Of a stretch of 64,000 nucleotides of DNA, positions 35,565 through 46,800 are shown in pieces. Each line of letters starts with the position of its first letter. The first letter of the stretch is position 1. The stretch spans positions 43,895,180 through 43,959,179 of the forward strand of contig NC_066314.1 of assembly GCF_022539315.1 (NCBI RefSeq), in the 5' to 3' direction. Below the pieces are notes generated by a model. The model was given only the letters and a program-made list of their open reading frames with translations. It had not been told where the DNA came from and did no database searches. Both the position numbers and the translations under genes were made by a program. This DNA is from Serinus canaria (lineage: Eukaryota > Chordata > Aves > Passeriformes > Fringillidae).

Positions 35565-37189
35565 CTGCAGAGGGGCAGAGAGCGGGGGCTGGAGGCGGCT
35601 CCCGGGCTGGAATCGCCTCACCCCGTCGGAGCGGACACGTCTCGCGGCAGGCGGGATGCTGCCCCCGCAGAAAGCGACACCGTGTGCCCCTTGGAACCCA
35701 CCGAGCCCCGGAGGGACTGTGGGACAGTGTGGCACTGCTGCTCAGTTCTCCCCTCTGTGGAGCTCAGTGCGTCTGTAAAAGCAAAAAAAGCCACCCCAAA
35801 ACCTTTCAGGGTGTCCCTGCACTTGGGAAGATGCCTGCCTATCAAGAGATGCAGAGCAGGCAGCAGACAGGGCGAGAGATGAGTACGAGAGATGAGTACG
35901 CCCTACCCTCCCGCCCCCGGGCATCAGAGCAGGGCTGAGGCTTCAGGGCCGGGCCACCCATGCCCCGAGGCCTGCAAAGGGATCCAGGTGGCCCTGGGGA
36001 AGTGGAGAAAAGCAGAAGAAAGGCAAGCTGCCGCCAAGGCAGCATGCTGCCACGAGGCCAGGAGACTGCTATGGGGGATAGCACTGCTGCAACGCAGCCC
36101 ACTGTGCAGCACATCAGGTGTCGGGAGTGTGAGAGCCCGCAGGAATGTCACCTGCCAGGAAGGACCTCAAGTCTTCATCCCCTTTCCCACCACTCCATCC
36201 CTATCCCAAATTTTCCCACAATCAGAAACTGCTGCTGACACCACTGTTTAATTGTAGCGTGGCTTAAATTTGGAAAGGCTGTTGCTGGTGAGTGTAAATG
36301 GAAGGAAAAAAATAGTTTTGGTTGAAATTATGCTGGCAAGCTGCTGCACAGCTGAGGCTCTGTGGTTTTTGTTCAAGCTTCTCTGGAAGTCCTCTCAAGT
36401 TTAAAATCCGCAGTTATAGAGTCAAAGAAAAATAAAATCCCCATGGGCTTTACTGTGAAACCATGTAACTCTCACATGTAATCAATGGAACTCTTAGTGC
36501 AGCAATGCTTGACTAGGGCTCTCCAACTTTTTATTGATAAATTTCAGAGTAGGTCAAAGCAGTATCTGGGGAATTGTTTAATATAAAAAAATCTCTGTTG
36601 ACTTGGATATGTGGAAGTCAAAGCATCTGAGGTGCATATTGTCTTCTTTATCACCAGGCCGGTCATACACAGTCAGCTTTGTGCACTAATTAATGTCTTC
36701 TCCTTGGCATTTTTGTTATGTCTGAAGGTCATTTCAGTTTAGCATCCAATAAATCCTTTATCTTGGGCTTATTCAGCTTTTGCCTACAGTGTCATAGTTG
36801 CAATTAAGCTACGTTATGCACCAGCAGTGCTAAGCCTTCCAAGCCTGACAGCATCCCCCACTTCTCAAGAAGCACCCTGGATAAAACCATTTTTACCACA
36901 AAAGTTCTATACAGGTTTTCTATAGCATTTTCTCAGAACAGCCGTGCAGCACTGCTTGCTACACTCCCAGTACAAGGCGCTTCTGAATCCAGTCTCTGGA
37001 TTTCACTGGGTGAGCAGTCTTGGGAAAGTTATAGTGAATAAAAAATGCTCAGTCAAGTTAGCTTCCTACAATGTGCTGGCAAAGCTGTGTTGGAGATGAC
37101 CTATTGTAACTGTGCAGAATATGTTTGCTCCAGAAAAATAAACAAATAGAACTGTAAGGTCAATGTAATATCACCTACAACTCCCAAAC

Positions 37190-37270
37190 ATCCTTTTCAA
37201 AGCTTTGTATAAACATTAACTAACCTACGTAACTCTCCTGAGGGGTAGGTAAGTTAAGTGCTATTATCAT
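37190..37270. repeat. Relic of a MIR-like (CORE) SINE
   Basis: The stretch containing CAAAGCTTTGTATAAACATT, AACTCTCCTGAGGGGTAGGTAA and GTGCTATTATCAT resembles the well-known MIR segment with its CTTTACAAACATTAACT, CCTGTGAGGTAGGTAAG and TATTATTATC blocks. It is diverged and lacks clear ends. MIR-type SINEs are ancient in amniotes, so a faint relic in a bird intron is expected. Confidence 0.5.
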
Positions 37271-38816
37271 ATTATCAGTTAGGCCAGCCAGTAGTTGGCC
37301 TAATTTATGTCTTTGGCTGCTTTCCTGGATTCTTTGGCTTACGTGTAACACAGTGCAGTTGGCCGCTACACAAATAGATGAACATTTACTGCGGTTCCCT
37401 CAGTTGTGGGATTGCAAAGCAGATTTGGGAAGTGGTAGGAAGAGCACGGCTCAGTCATCCCCATCAAACAAGTTGAGATTACTGTTTGTGTTCATCAGGT
37501 CCTTTTGGTTTTTGCACACCAGACTGCTGCCTCTAGGAATGCAGTGGAGGAGGACCTGGTCAATGGGAGGGAGGTTTCCCTGTGACTGCAGTTGGTGGTA
37601 GGGCTGTCATAGATGGCCCCAGGGCAGGGACAAGGCTCTGCCTGAGCCCAGCTGGGAGGGGTTGGCTACAAAATCCCATGTCAGATGCCGGGAGCTGAGA
37701 GTATTTGCTCGCTCCAAGCTCGGGGTGTGCTCCAGCCCTGGTCATGCAGGGTCACTGACTGCAGTTGTCTTCGGGCCAGGCATTGAGGGTCCCTTCCTCA
37801 GCCGGGATCAGATCTGGGGCAAGGGACCTTGGCTTCAGCAGGGTTTGAGAAATGCTGCTGTCACACAGACAGACATGGGTCCCAGGGGCAGAAAGGAGAG
37901 AGAGGAAACCCCCTTTGAAAGGGTGTTTGTTTTCACTTGAATTGGAAAAGAGTTGCATGACCAATGCAGAGCACTTCGTGTTATGAAAAGTGACAGCTTT
38001 CTAGTGTAACACTGGCTGCCACAGGAATTCAGTAAAAGGACAAACTCAGAGCATACAGATTTCTATGCTGGCAGTCACAAGTTCACAACTGGTCTGCCAC
38101 AGCACTGGAAAAGGTGCTTTTCCCTATTGTATTTAATGCATCTGCCGACTCAATCTTCCCATTCTATCTACTGTACATGCCACCGGACTGGGATCTTCAG
38201 TAATGAGTAAGAGCATGCAGCAAGTACCATGACTCACCTGGGAAAACATCCATGGAAAATCATATGCTTCCTGCTTAAGCATTTTAGCAACACATGCCTT
38301 GTGATGTTTCATTTATATCTTGTGCCTGATTAAATGTTTGTTTCCCATCAGAGTTTTTTCCTTCTTTTTAAAAAAGAAATTTGGCACTCGGTTTGCACCC
38401 GGCCGAGGAAGCGTTACGCAAACTGTTTACGCCCGAGTGTGTCTGCTGCGGGACCCCGCTGCGGGCAGCTCTGAGCACGAAGTGTTTACCCTGCGGGAAG
38501 GGGCTTTGGAAACCCTGCCCGCCCTCCTCCGCACCCCGACGACGCGGGGCACCGCCGCCCAAAGCGCCCGCGGAGCCCGCAGCGCCCCGCCGCTGCCACC
38601 CGCAGCGCTCCGCGGCATTCCCCGAAGCCCCCGCCCGAGCCCACCCGGCCTCGCCGGCCCGCCGGAGGCTCGGCGGGCAGGGGCGGCCCCGCGCAGCACA
38701 GCGCGGTGCGGCCGGACCCCTCTTTGTCTGCGGCGCGGGGCGCGGGGGGGACGCGCATCCCGGCCCCCGCCTTTCCACACCCATCCGCGCACGCCGCGCA
38801 CCGACCCGAACCCCAT

Positions 38817-39032
38817 GTGCGGGCACACGCGCACCCGGCCTGCGCGCACACCTATGCGTACGTTGACGCGAACGCGCGTGGGTGCGGACACGTGCGGACA
38901 GACACCGACGCGTGTGTGCACAGTGCGCGCAAGCCCGTGCGGTTCCCCGTGCGTGCGCACGCCCGCGTACTCCGCGGGCGCGGACACTCCAGCACACGCG
39001 CGTACCCGCACACGCACACGCGGCGCGCATCT
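38817..39032. other. Alternating CG/CA/TG tract in intron 1, Z-DNA-prone
   Basis: About 200 bases just downstream of exon 1 are dominated by alternating purine-pyrimidine steps such as GCGCGCACAC, ACGCGCGT, GTGTGTGCACAGTGCGCGC and ACACGCACACGCG. It is not a clean microsatellite but a degenerate mixture. Such sequence is known to adopt left-handed DNA under negative supercoiling, as found behind active promoters. Confidence 0.6.
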
Positions 39033-39087
39033 ACCTCGCACGCCCGCGGAGGACCGAGAACGCCGAGCGCGGCCGGTCACGACCCAC

Positions 39088-39148
39088 CTGCAGCGGCGGC
39101 GGCGGCGCCCAGCAGCAGCAGCAGCGCCAGCCGCATCCCGCGCCCCAT
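39088..39148 (-). CDS. NTN4: NTN4 coding exon 1: signal peptide of netrin-4
   Basis: This exon codes residues 1-20 and the first base of codon 21. It begins MGRGMRLALLLLLG and continues with six alanines, a typical secretory signal peptide with a Leu/Ala hydrophobic core. The start ATG (39148-39146) sits in a strong Kozak setting, with G at -3 and G at +4. It is followed by the signal peptide at the length expected from mammalian netrin-4. The exon ends in GCAG followed by a GTGGGT donor, intron phase 1. The reading frame stays open for more than 600 bases upstream, but that is CpG-island sequence without stops and resembles no protein, so I chose this ATG. A second in-frame Met at residue 5 is possible but would shorten the signal peptide. 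The exon lies inside the CpG island. Confidence 0.93.
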
Positions 39149-39480
39149 GGCCGAGCGCCCCGTGGCCGCCCGCCCTGCGCGCCCCGCCGCCCCGCGGCGC
39201 GACCGGCCCCGCGCGGCATCAGCGCCCCGCGCGGCACCGCCGCCCGCCGCGCACCGCGCCGCCCCGCGCCGCCCGCCGCCCGCCGCGCAGCGCCCGCGCA
39301 CCGCCCCGCGCCCCGCCCCGCCCGCCGCCGCCCTGCCCTCCCGCCCGCCCGCCGCGGCCGCCGCGCCGCAGGGGGCTGTTGCCGGTGCGCGGCCAGGGGC
39401 GGTACTGCAGCGGAGGGCGCCCGTCCGCACGCACATCCACACACCCCCGCCCCGTGCCCGCAGCTCCAGCCGCTCCGCCG
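39149..39480 (-). promoter_or_regulatory. NTN4: Likely NTN4 5' UTR and core promoter with GC boxes
   Basis: Directly upstream of the start codon the minus strand has repeated GC boxes (Sp1/KLF-type GGGGCGGGG, for example complementary to 39311-39320) and runs of G separated by short spacers around 39296-39360 that could form G-quadruplexes. The transcription start cannot be placed from sequence alone. The position next to the start codon and inside the CpG island supports promoter function. Confidence 0.6.
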
Positions 39481-41857
39481 CGGCAGCCCAGGGCGGACGG
39501 GCTGGTGCCCGGAGGCAGAGAGAGAGATCCGCGGTCCCCCGGGACAGGCGGCTATCCCTCGCCAGTGCCCGGAGGCTTCGGCTTCCGAGCCCCGGCGCTC
39601 TTTCTTGGCACAGAGGGTGGAAGTGAAGCTGCAAAGGGCAGCCTTCCTCCGGCCCTGCTCGGTTTCTAACGAGGGACTTATTTACTACAAGTAACCCCGG
39701 GTCGCTCATCTTTGAAGACGTAATTTGTTTTATCGGCTTTTCTGGTAGCTGAGCAATGGAACCACGTAAACGTGAGAGGTTTTCCCTTCTTTGCTGGGAA
39801 TTAGCAATCCACGGTTTAGCTCCCATATGGTCTGATGGGTTTGATAGTACCGGTCACCATACTGCAACAACAGTTTTGGGCTCGGAAACTAGGAAAAGGC
39901 ACAGTGGGCGCCCTGCTCGCCACCAGACCATTACCTTTTTAGGTCTCAGCGAAGGACCATTAAGAGAGTAAGGGTGGAGCACTTCTGAGCTCTCTTTTTA
40001 TTTTTTACTTACCTGATCTAATCGGGGAGGCGAGCATGTTGCAAGAGCTACAAAATGCTACAATATGTCACTCTCTGCACTTTGAACTTGGACAATTTAA
40101 GAGCAATTCTCTTTTAAAAATCAGCATAACAGTGTTTTAAGACTACCGCACTGCCTCCTGTAATGCATTTCAAGTGCACATTTGGAGCTGCTAGGATTAT
40201 ATCATCACGAAAATGCTCACTGAAAAGTATTTAGTGCACAATCATCTGACCGGACAGTGTTATCTCTATGTCTTTACCTTAAAAGGTAGAGGAAGGTTGA
40301 TCTTTGCTACCCTTCTAATTTTTCAGTGCTGAGTTACATGCCACAGGGAAGCATTTTGCTCACCTTGCCACTGTCATTTTCTCTACCCTCCAGGTGAGAG
40401 CATCTAGACAGAGTCCCCATGATGGCTACTTGTGAGCTACTCAGGGGCTTTCCCTGCAGCCTGACTGTCACGGTGTGGGATGCTCCCACATACCTGAGCC
40501 TCCTTATGGCGGTGACCACGGAAGTAAAGGATGTACCAGGGGCTTTCTGCCTTGCATCTTTCAAAACAGTGATGGACTGCCAAGGAGTCACACAGGGGTT
40601 TGTGTTGTTACAGACAGGTTGCAGCAGTCACATTCTGCAGGGCTGGGAACCGAAAAGTGCAAGCCACAGCTGGGGAATTTATCTCCATTGCTACTCATAA
40701 CTCATAGCTCCTTCTATGTCAACAGTGCCAGGTGATAAGTCTGCTGTAGGGTGATAAGCCTGGGTACACCTAAACAAGAGCTCACACTGCTGTGTCAACC
40801 CATTTGGCATCAGGAGCAGAGAGCAGGTTGAGGTCCATAAGCAGCAGGAGTAGTTTTCTTGATAGGGCAGGAGAGAAGACCTGACAGGAGCAGAGGATGG
40901 CTCTGGAGAAATCCCTGAAGCAGGAAGGAGGGAGATGATCTGGACTGAAAAACTGCAGAACAAAAATTTTGAAGGAGGTGAATGGTGCTATCACTAGCTG
41001 GAGGGTGCAAACAGGTTCAGGCTTAAATTGAAAGAGGGAAGAGCAGTGTCCAGTGAATGGACATGAGGAGAGAGGTTGCACAGTGGGTGTGTAATTGTGG
41101 GGATAGGAGAGGGAGAGAGTGTGTGCTTAGAAGAAACTCACATAGTTGTCAGAGGCAGGAAGTCAGATATTGTTGAAACAGAGTAATGGAATAGAAAACT
41201 GGAGAGAATAAAGGACAATTTCCAGATAACCTCAGAGATGACATCCCAAAGTCATCTTAGGTATCCATACATGTGAGAGCTTGATAGCACGATCCCACTC
41301 CTCTGAGGCGCTGCCTGGCTCATGTGCCTCAGCCCTCTTAAGCCAAATAGCTCAGCTGCACTTTCTAGCCTATCAGCTCTGTTCTTCCTAGAGGAATTTG
41401 TTTTACTTGTTGGAGGCCTCACAGTCTGAAGCTTGGGCCATGGGGAACTCATATCTTCCTGCAGCCCTTTCCTGGCTCCTGGAGACTCCGTGGGACCTGC
41501 AGCCATGAGTGCACACAAGCCAGTAGCTCCGTGAATGCATCTTGGGGAGCTGTGCATCGCCACAAACTGTGGGCATCTTCCCAGGACAGGGGCTGCTGTC
41601 TGCTGCTTCACAGGGCTGCTGGGAGTTCACCAGTAGGTTAGAAGGGCACAGAAGTGTTTCAGCACAGCTTTATTTCCTTTGTTGGTCAGTGTTGCCTCTT
41701 GAGTTGCCAGAGGAAGAAAAATCACATATTTGTGAGGAAGTGAATGTACACCTCTCACCAAATTTCTTCAGGATCATAAGCTTTGGAGTTCATACTGTAC
41801 TACTAGTTCAAGAAGAGCAAGAGTTGTTTGCAGCTGTCATTTGATAGTTCATCATCA

Positions 41858-42057
41858 CCTTTCACTGTGAGGGTGGTGAGGCACTGGAACAGAATGGCTC
41901 AGAGAAGTTGTGGATGCCCCATCACTGGAAGTGTCAAGGGCAGGATAGCTTTGAACAGCCTGGGCTTGTGGGACGTGTCCCTCCCCATGGTAGAGGGTAG
42001 ATGCTAGATGATATTTGGCCCCTTCCAACCCAAACCATTCTGTGATTCCATGATTCC
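41858..42057 (+). mobile_element. CR1 LINE 3'-end fragment
   Basis: It reads in the forward CR1 sense: TTTCACTGTGAGGGTGGTGA, GGCACTGGAACAG, TGTGGATGCCCCATCACTGG, GGCCCCTTCCAACCCAAACC, and ends in the CR1 terminal repeat ATTCTGTGATTCCATGATTCC. It belongs to the same kind of CR1 as the copy at 33370-33725 but in the opposite orientation. It is 5'-truncated, as is usual for CR1. Confidence 0.93.
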
Positions 42058-43602
42058 TGCAGTGTGGCTGTAGGTAGACAGGTAGATGGAAAGGCTCAGA
42101 ATGTGAAGATCATCTGTCTGGTGTATGCATTTCTCAATTATACATAAGAAGGCTTTAAAGAGTAATGATGTTCCCTCAACAGACATGTCACAGTAAACGT
42201 GAAGGAAATAATCAGGGATGACAGGCCTGGGAGCATGGCCTCTGCCTTCTCAGAGATGCTGAGGAGGTAACCTGAAGGAAGGAGCCTGCTGCTTGGCAGA
42301 GGTCCCCAAAGGCATGATGCTATCCCTGGGGAGTGGAAGCAAAAGTATTTTCCTTTTATCTGTCAGTGTGACATCCCAGCCCCTGAATTGTGTGAGGAGA
42401 GATGATCTTCAGTGAATCTCCTCCCCAAGCACCCTGCCAAGGGTAAGGATGAGCTGGGAGCAACACTTTCAAGTCACTGTATGAAGCTAAATTTAGAAGC
42501 AGACCATGGTGGGGAGGGGAGAGAGAAATACCTCACCCAGTTAGAGCCACCTGGTTTAGACTTTTGTAATTTAAAAAATCTCAAAAATTCAAAAGATCAA
42601 ACTTATTTTTAACTAGAGGCTTGTTCAAAGATCAGCATTTTGTCTGTTGGCATCTGTGTAAGTATGCAGAATTCCTGTTACAGTTTAACTGGAGGCCCTT
42701 GGGGTCGATGCAGTCCTTCAGACATGCCTGACTATTTTGAGTGGTGTGACGTGTGCTGTTTGAGCCTGCTGGTTCATTCACTGCTCCTCCACCAGCTGGG
42801 CATGGCCTGCTCAGCGCTGTGCATGGAGTGCACAGTGCTACCCAGAGCATCACAGTTTGGTGGGAAGAGGAGAGGCTGGATCAGAGCAGTCTCTGCCAAG
42901 CAGTCTAACTGCAGGGCAGCAATCCCAGCTGAAAAATTACCTGTGTGTTTTAGCTGCAGACATGCTTATTTTTGTTAATTAGTTTTCATCAAGGGACCCT
43001 TTCAGTGTCCTCTGGGCAGGACTGGATGTATCTCACTCTTCTCAGTAGAACTTGTCCTTTACTTTGTCAGATTTGGTGATGTTATTATTTATATGAAGGA
43101 CCTACTGGATTAGCAGTCCTACTGATTTCAGAGAAAATTTGGCTGATCCAGATCTTGTAGCTATTGTCATTTTCAGGAGATGATCCACTCCTCTAGCCAT
43201 GAATGGAGGTTGATGTGCCATGCACACATTTAAACATGTTAGAAGAACTTTGTAGAAAGGAATAGAAATTTGTTTCAATAAAAAATGGGTTTTGATTCAA
43301 AGGCCACGGAAGTCAATGGAAGTTGGCAGCTGGATTTTGGATGGGGTCTGAAGTCATCTCCCTCCTCTCTATTGTGGTACTACATCTTTAATCCTTCCTA
43401 TTAAAACACCTTGTTAACTCTTGTACTTCTCCATTTTTTTTTCAAATCACAGAAAATCTTCCAGCCATCATCCAATGAGCAACAAAAACCTTTCACTGAC
43501 TCATGAGAATTTGAAACAACTTGGTTCCCAAGTTTTCTGTTTGAAAATAAACCAAAGGAAAACCCAGAGCAAACTACTGATTAAAGCTCCATGTTCACAA
43601 TG

Positions 43603-43805
43603 TCACAGAATCACAGACTGGGTAAGACTGGAAGGGACCACAGTGGGTCTTATGGTCCACCCTCCCTCAGGCAGGGTCATTCTAGAGCAGATTGCACAGG
43701 ATAGAGTCCAGACAGCTCTTGAATGTCTCCAATGAGGGCAACTCCAAAGCCTCTCTGGGCAATCTGTTCACGTGCTCTGTGGTATGCAAATTCCTGTTAA
43801 AGCTG
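43603..43805 (-). mobile_element. CR1 LINE 3'-end fragment, different subfamily
   Basis: The blocks AATCACAGACTGGGTAAGAC, TGGAAGGGACCACAGTGGGT, CAGGCAGGGTCATTCTAGAG, CTCTTGAATGTCTCCAATGA and CCTCTCTGGGCAATCTGTTC match the CR1 type that has AGAGCAG and TGAATGTCTCC. The element points to the minus strand. Its inner end fades out near 43805. Confidence 0.9.
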
Positions 43806-46800
43806 AATACAAGACAACACCCTACAAACAACTGGAGAAAATGAGGGAGTCAAAACCCCCTTACCTTGCCCTTTACCCAGCGACTGACTTAACTTTTTGC
43901 AGCCAAGTATTTTGCATGCTTGACCAGTGTGCATATAAGAATAGGAGCACTTTTGTGGGATTTATGGAATTCAATGTAATTGGAAGTCAAGTCACAGAAG
44001 GATTATACAGTGATAGTGCTAATTTTGAGATGGAAGATGTAATGTGGATGGAAAACACCCTATTTCCGCCCACCACAAGGAAAAAATGCAAAGGGTCAGT
44101 CAGGAACCTGAAAAAGAGAGGAAGAAGAAATCCTGGAGTTACTCACTGCACTTCACATTTTATGTGAGGGCAAAACTGAGGCCATGACAGTCTCTTGGGT
44201 AGTCTTCTGCACCTGGCACATAATGCTAAACCCCTTCATTAATCACAGAAGAACCTGTTTACTATCTAGTCTGGTAAAGGTTTGAATCCTTGCCACTCTG
44301 TGTATAGCACTGGTCCTTTCAGTGTGGGAATGGATCTCCCCACACTAATGCTCCAGTAAGCGTTCCTCACCTGGTCATGAAAGCAGGAATTGCTTCTACT
44401 CACAGTCCTCTTGTGGGATTCATGGGAGGGACGAGAGGGTTAAGGCTGTTTCAGGTGTCCAGGAGGTCCAATAACTGCTACACTTCTCTGACTAGCAGCC
44501 CCAAAATGTCTTCTGACAGGGATTTGTTTTAGGAAGAAAGGTCAGTCCCAAGTCCACTGCTGCAGGGGATTGCCTGGCAGTGCACAAAGCTGGATCCAAG
44601 TGCATTAAATTCTCTACATTCACTGCTATAAAAACCCAACCTCAGTCCCTATTTTCAATAACACTTTTTAAAGGTTTTGCCATCTTTCTGGAAGGGTGAG
44701 TTGGTGTTTCATTCTCCCAGCCATAATAGCTCAAACCCCACATCAATTGTATTTCATGGGCAGCTGTTTTTTATCTACAAGCCATGGCTCCAGGCATTTT
44801 GAGTTTGGGTTTTTTTTTCCCCTTTCTCTCTCCTTCTCTTTTTACTGTCCATTTAGAACTACCAGGAATGAAGGGGAACCAGCTATTCTGCCCATGCTCC
44901 ATTTACAAGGGATTCAGGAGGAAAAAAAGCAAAGTAAAAGACAGAAAGAGATGGGCAGGACTTGCTAAAGAAAGAAAAGTGTTGGTAGGCAGTCAGCAAA
45001 ATTTTTTGCAGTAAGACCTGTGCTTGCTGGACTATTGCTCTCAGTGTTTTCTTAGCTCCCACATAACCTCTGCCCTTCCTCTTCCCCTTCTTTCCTGGGT
45101 AATTGATATGCAAATATCAAGATCAGGATAAAATTTAAATGCCATAGAAACCCACCGCATCAACTCTTTCTATGTCAGTTCTCTGTCTCCTCTAGGCTAC
45201 AAATTATTAGGAGGATTAACCTGCTGGCTGCTTCCTGAATGCCACCTCTGCCAACTTCAGCATCTAGTCAGCAGAAACCCTGCTGGCAGCTGGGAGAGCG
45301 GCGAGAGTGGGCTGCGATGGTGAGACAGAGGCCACGGCCAGCAGGGATGGGGCTGGCGGTGGGACAGACTGCCACAGCCCTCCCAGGCCCTCACCCTGGC
45401 TTCCTTTCAGCCCTGGCACTCAGTCCCAGAGCTAGGAGCAGAGTGCCAGAGGAAAGCCCAGCAGCCAGCAGTAGCCACAGCAGTGGGATGTGGGGCTGGA
45501 AGAGTGGGCTGGGGATACAGAGGGAAAAGGATTAGCTGAGGAAATCTGCTGTCACCTCTCCACTACCCTCCAAGCCACAACTTGGTCTGGACCATTGCCT
45601 TGTGCTGGAAAACCATCAAGGCTAAGAGTTGGCATCTTTCACCTCCAGGAAACACCTGGCTGGCCATGCAATACCACTGCCTGTTCCTCAACTCCTGATG
45701 TGGGAAAGACCCTTGGCATTTCTCTACCTCACCATTGGTGTAAGGTGAGCCAGCCCCTTAAGCTGGGGTTCAGGGTGACTGAGGGAGGGGTCCTGTGCCA
45801 GCAGGTGTTATTATGTGTGTGGACACAGAACCCATCATGCTGTGCTTCCCTCTGTGCCTTTTTCAGTGGGAAAGGAGGGCAACACAGCTGTGTTTGCTCC
45901 CACCTCTCCACCAGGATGTCTGTCAGGGGCACCCCTGGATGTGTGGGATGTAGATGTTGGTGAGGCCATGCCACCCTCTTTGGCATCTGCTCTTTAATTT
46001 TTGCTTCAAACTATGGACATGATCCTTCTGTGATCCTTCTCAGCTCTATGGTGCTGAGCAGTCCAGGTGTCCTGGGGACTCTCAAAGCATCCAGCTCTTC
46101 CCTGGTGGCCTGATCAATGGGAATCTGCTATGGAAGGGCAGGAACAAGCCTATTGCACTGCACCTTACAGAAAGGTAATTTAGCAGAGACAGCTGCAGGG
46201 ACTTCCAGTTGCAAACACAGAATGAATTTAGAAAACCAGCTTAAAATCTAACTAAGCAAGCCAGGAGTAGGCACAGGAGGATCAAGGTTTCCTCCAGGAC
46301 AGTGACTTGTGGCTGAACCTGCTTCCTCAGTGGGACCGTTTAAGAACTGCACCACATTTGAATTAAATGAGGTTTAATAGCCTTCAGTTACAATCACTAC
46401 TCATGCGGAGGAAAGATGGTATTAGTAGAAAGCAAGATAGGAAAAACATGCCTCTGTCTGCCTGATCAACAGGATGAGCAATGAAAATCTGACAAACTCA
46501 GTTTAGAAATGCTCAAACAAGCATTTGGCAGTGGTTTCATGGCAAGCATAGGGAGGGTATGGTGGTTTTAAATCACCCCCTGCAGGCATTCCAGACCAAT
46601 TTAAATAATGACCATTTATCAAACCTAGCAATAAAGGCAGCATTTAGAGAAAGCACATTACTGTTTCATGATCCCATTGGACTCCATTGAAAAGGAAACA
46701 GAAATGACTGTCAGACAAGATGTGAAAAAACATTGGTTAAATGATTTCACTGGATTGAATGAGCTGTTGGAATAGAAAGTTCCTCTCGAGGTCTAAGAGG

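Larger units (their letters stand above)
35565..39087 (-). other. NTN4: NTN4 intron 1 (phase 1)
   Basis: This 3.5-kb intron starts at GTGGGT inside the CpG island and ends CTGCAG. Apart from the Z-DNA-prone tract and a MIR-like relic at 37190-37270, I see only unique sequence. A short inverted repeat (TTAGGCCA and TGGCCTAA, 37279-37303) follows the relic. A 14-base direct repeat (GAGATGAGTACGAG) occurs near 35874-35900. Confidence 0.93.
1..39148 (-). other. NTN4: NTN4 gene span, 5' part (exons 1-6 of the coding region)
   Basis: The minus strand carries the first six coding exons of netrin-4, a secreted laminin-related protein of basement membranes. When joined, the exons give 1403 coding bases (467 codons plus 2 bases) with every splice junction in frame. 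The product aligns along its whole length with the mammalian netrin-4 sequence as I remember it: signal peptide, laminin N-terminal (LN) domain, then LE1, LE2, LE3. Human netrin-4 is 628 residues, so about 160 residues, including the C345C/NTR domain, must lie left of base 1. The gene is compact here: six exons fit in 39 kb. No stop codon or frameshift is seen in any exon, so this is a functional gene and not a pseudogene. Confidence 0.97.
38385..39610. promoter_or_regulatory. NTN4: CpG island over NTN4 exon 1 and promoter
   Basis: Composition changes sharply at about 38385, from AT-rich intron to dense CpG, and falls back near 39610. The island covers the start of intron 1, exon 1 and the upstream region. 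There is no TATA box at a sensible distance upstream of the start codon, so this is a CpG-island promoter. All long open frames on both strands here are a by-product of the lack of AT-rich stop codons. Confidence 0.85.

Noticed and set aside
38320..39669. 449-residue open frame on the plus strand, antisense to NTN4 exon 1
   Set aside because: It is Arg/Pro/Ala-rich low-complexity translation of the CpG island, overlapped by long frames in several other frames on both strands. It has no domain, and lack of AT-rich stop codons explains it.
39077..39826. Longer NTN4 N terminus starting at an upstream in-frame ATG at 39826
   Set aside because: The 226 extra residues are GC-island translation without family similarity, the upstream ATG lies outside the island, and the downstream ATG has a strong Kozak context and a proper signal peptide.
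43772..44167. 131-residue open frame upstream of NTN4
   Set aside because: Its start lies inside a CR1 fragment and the rest resembles no protein; length is compatible with chance.
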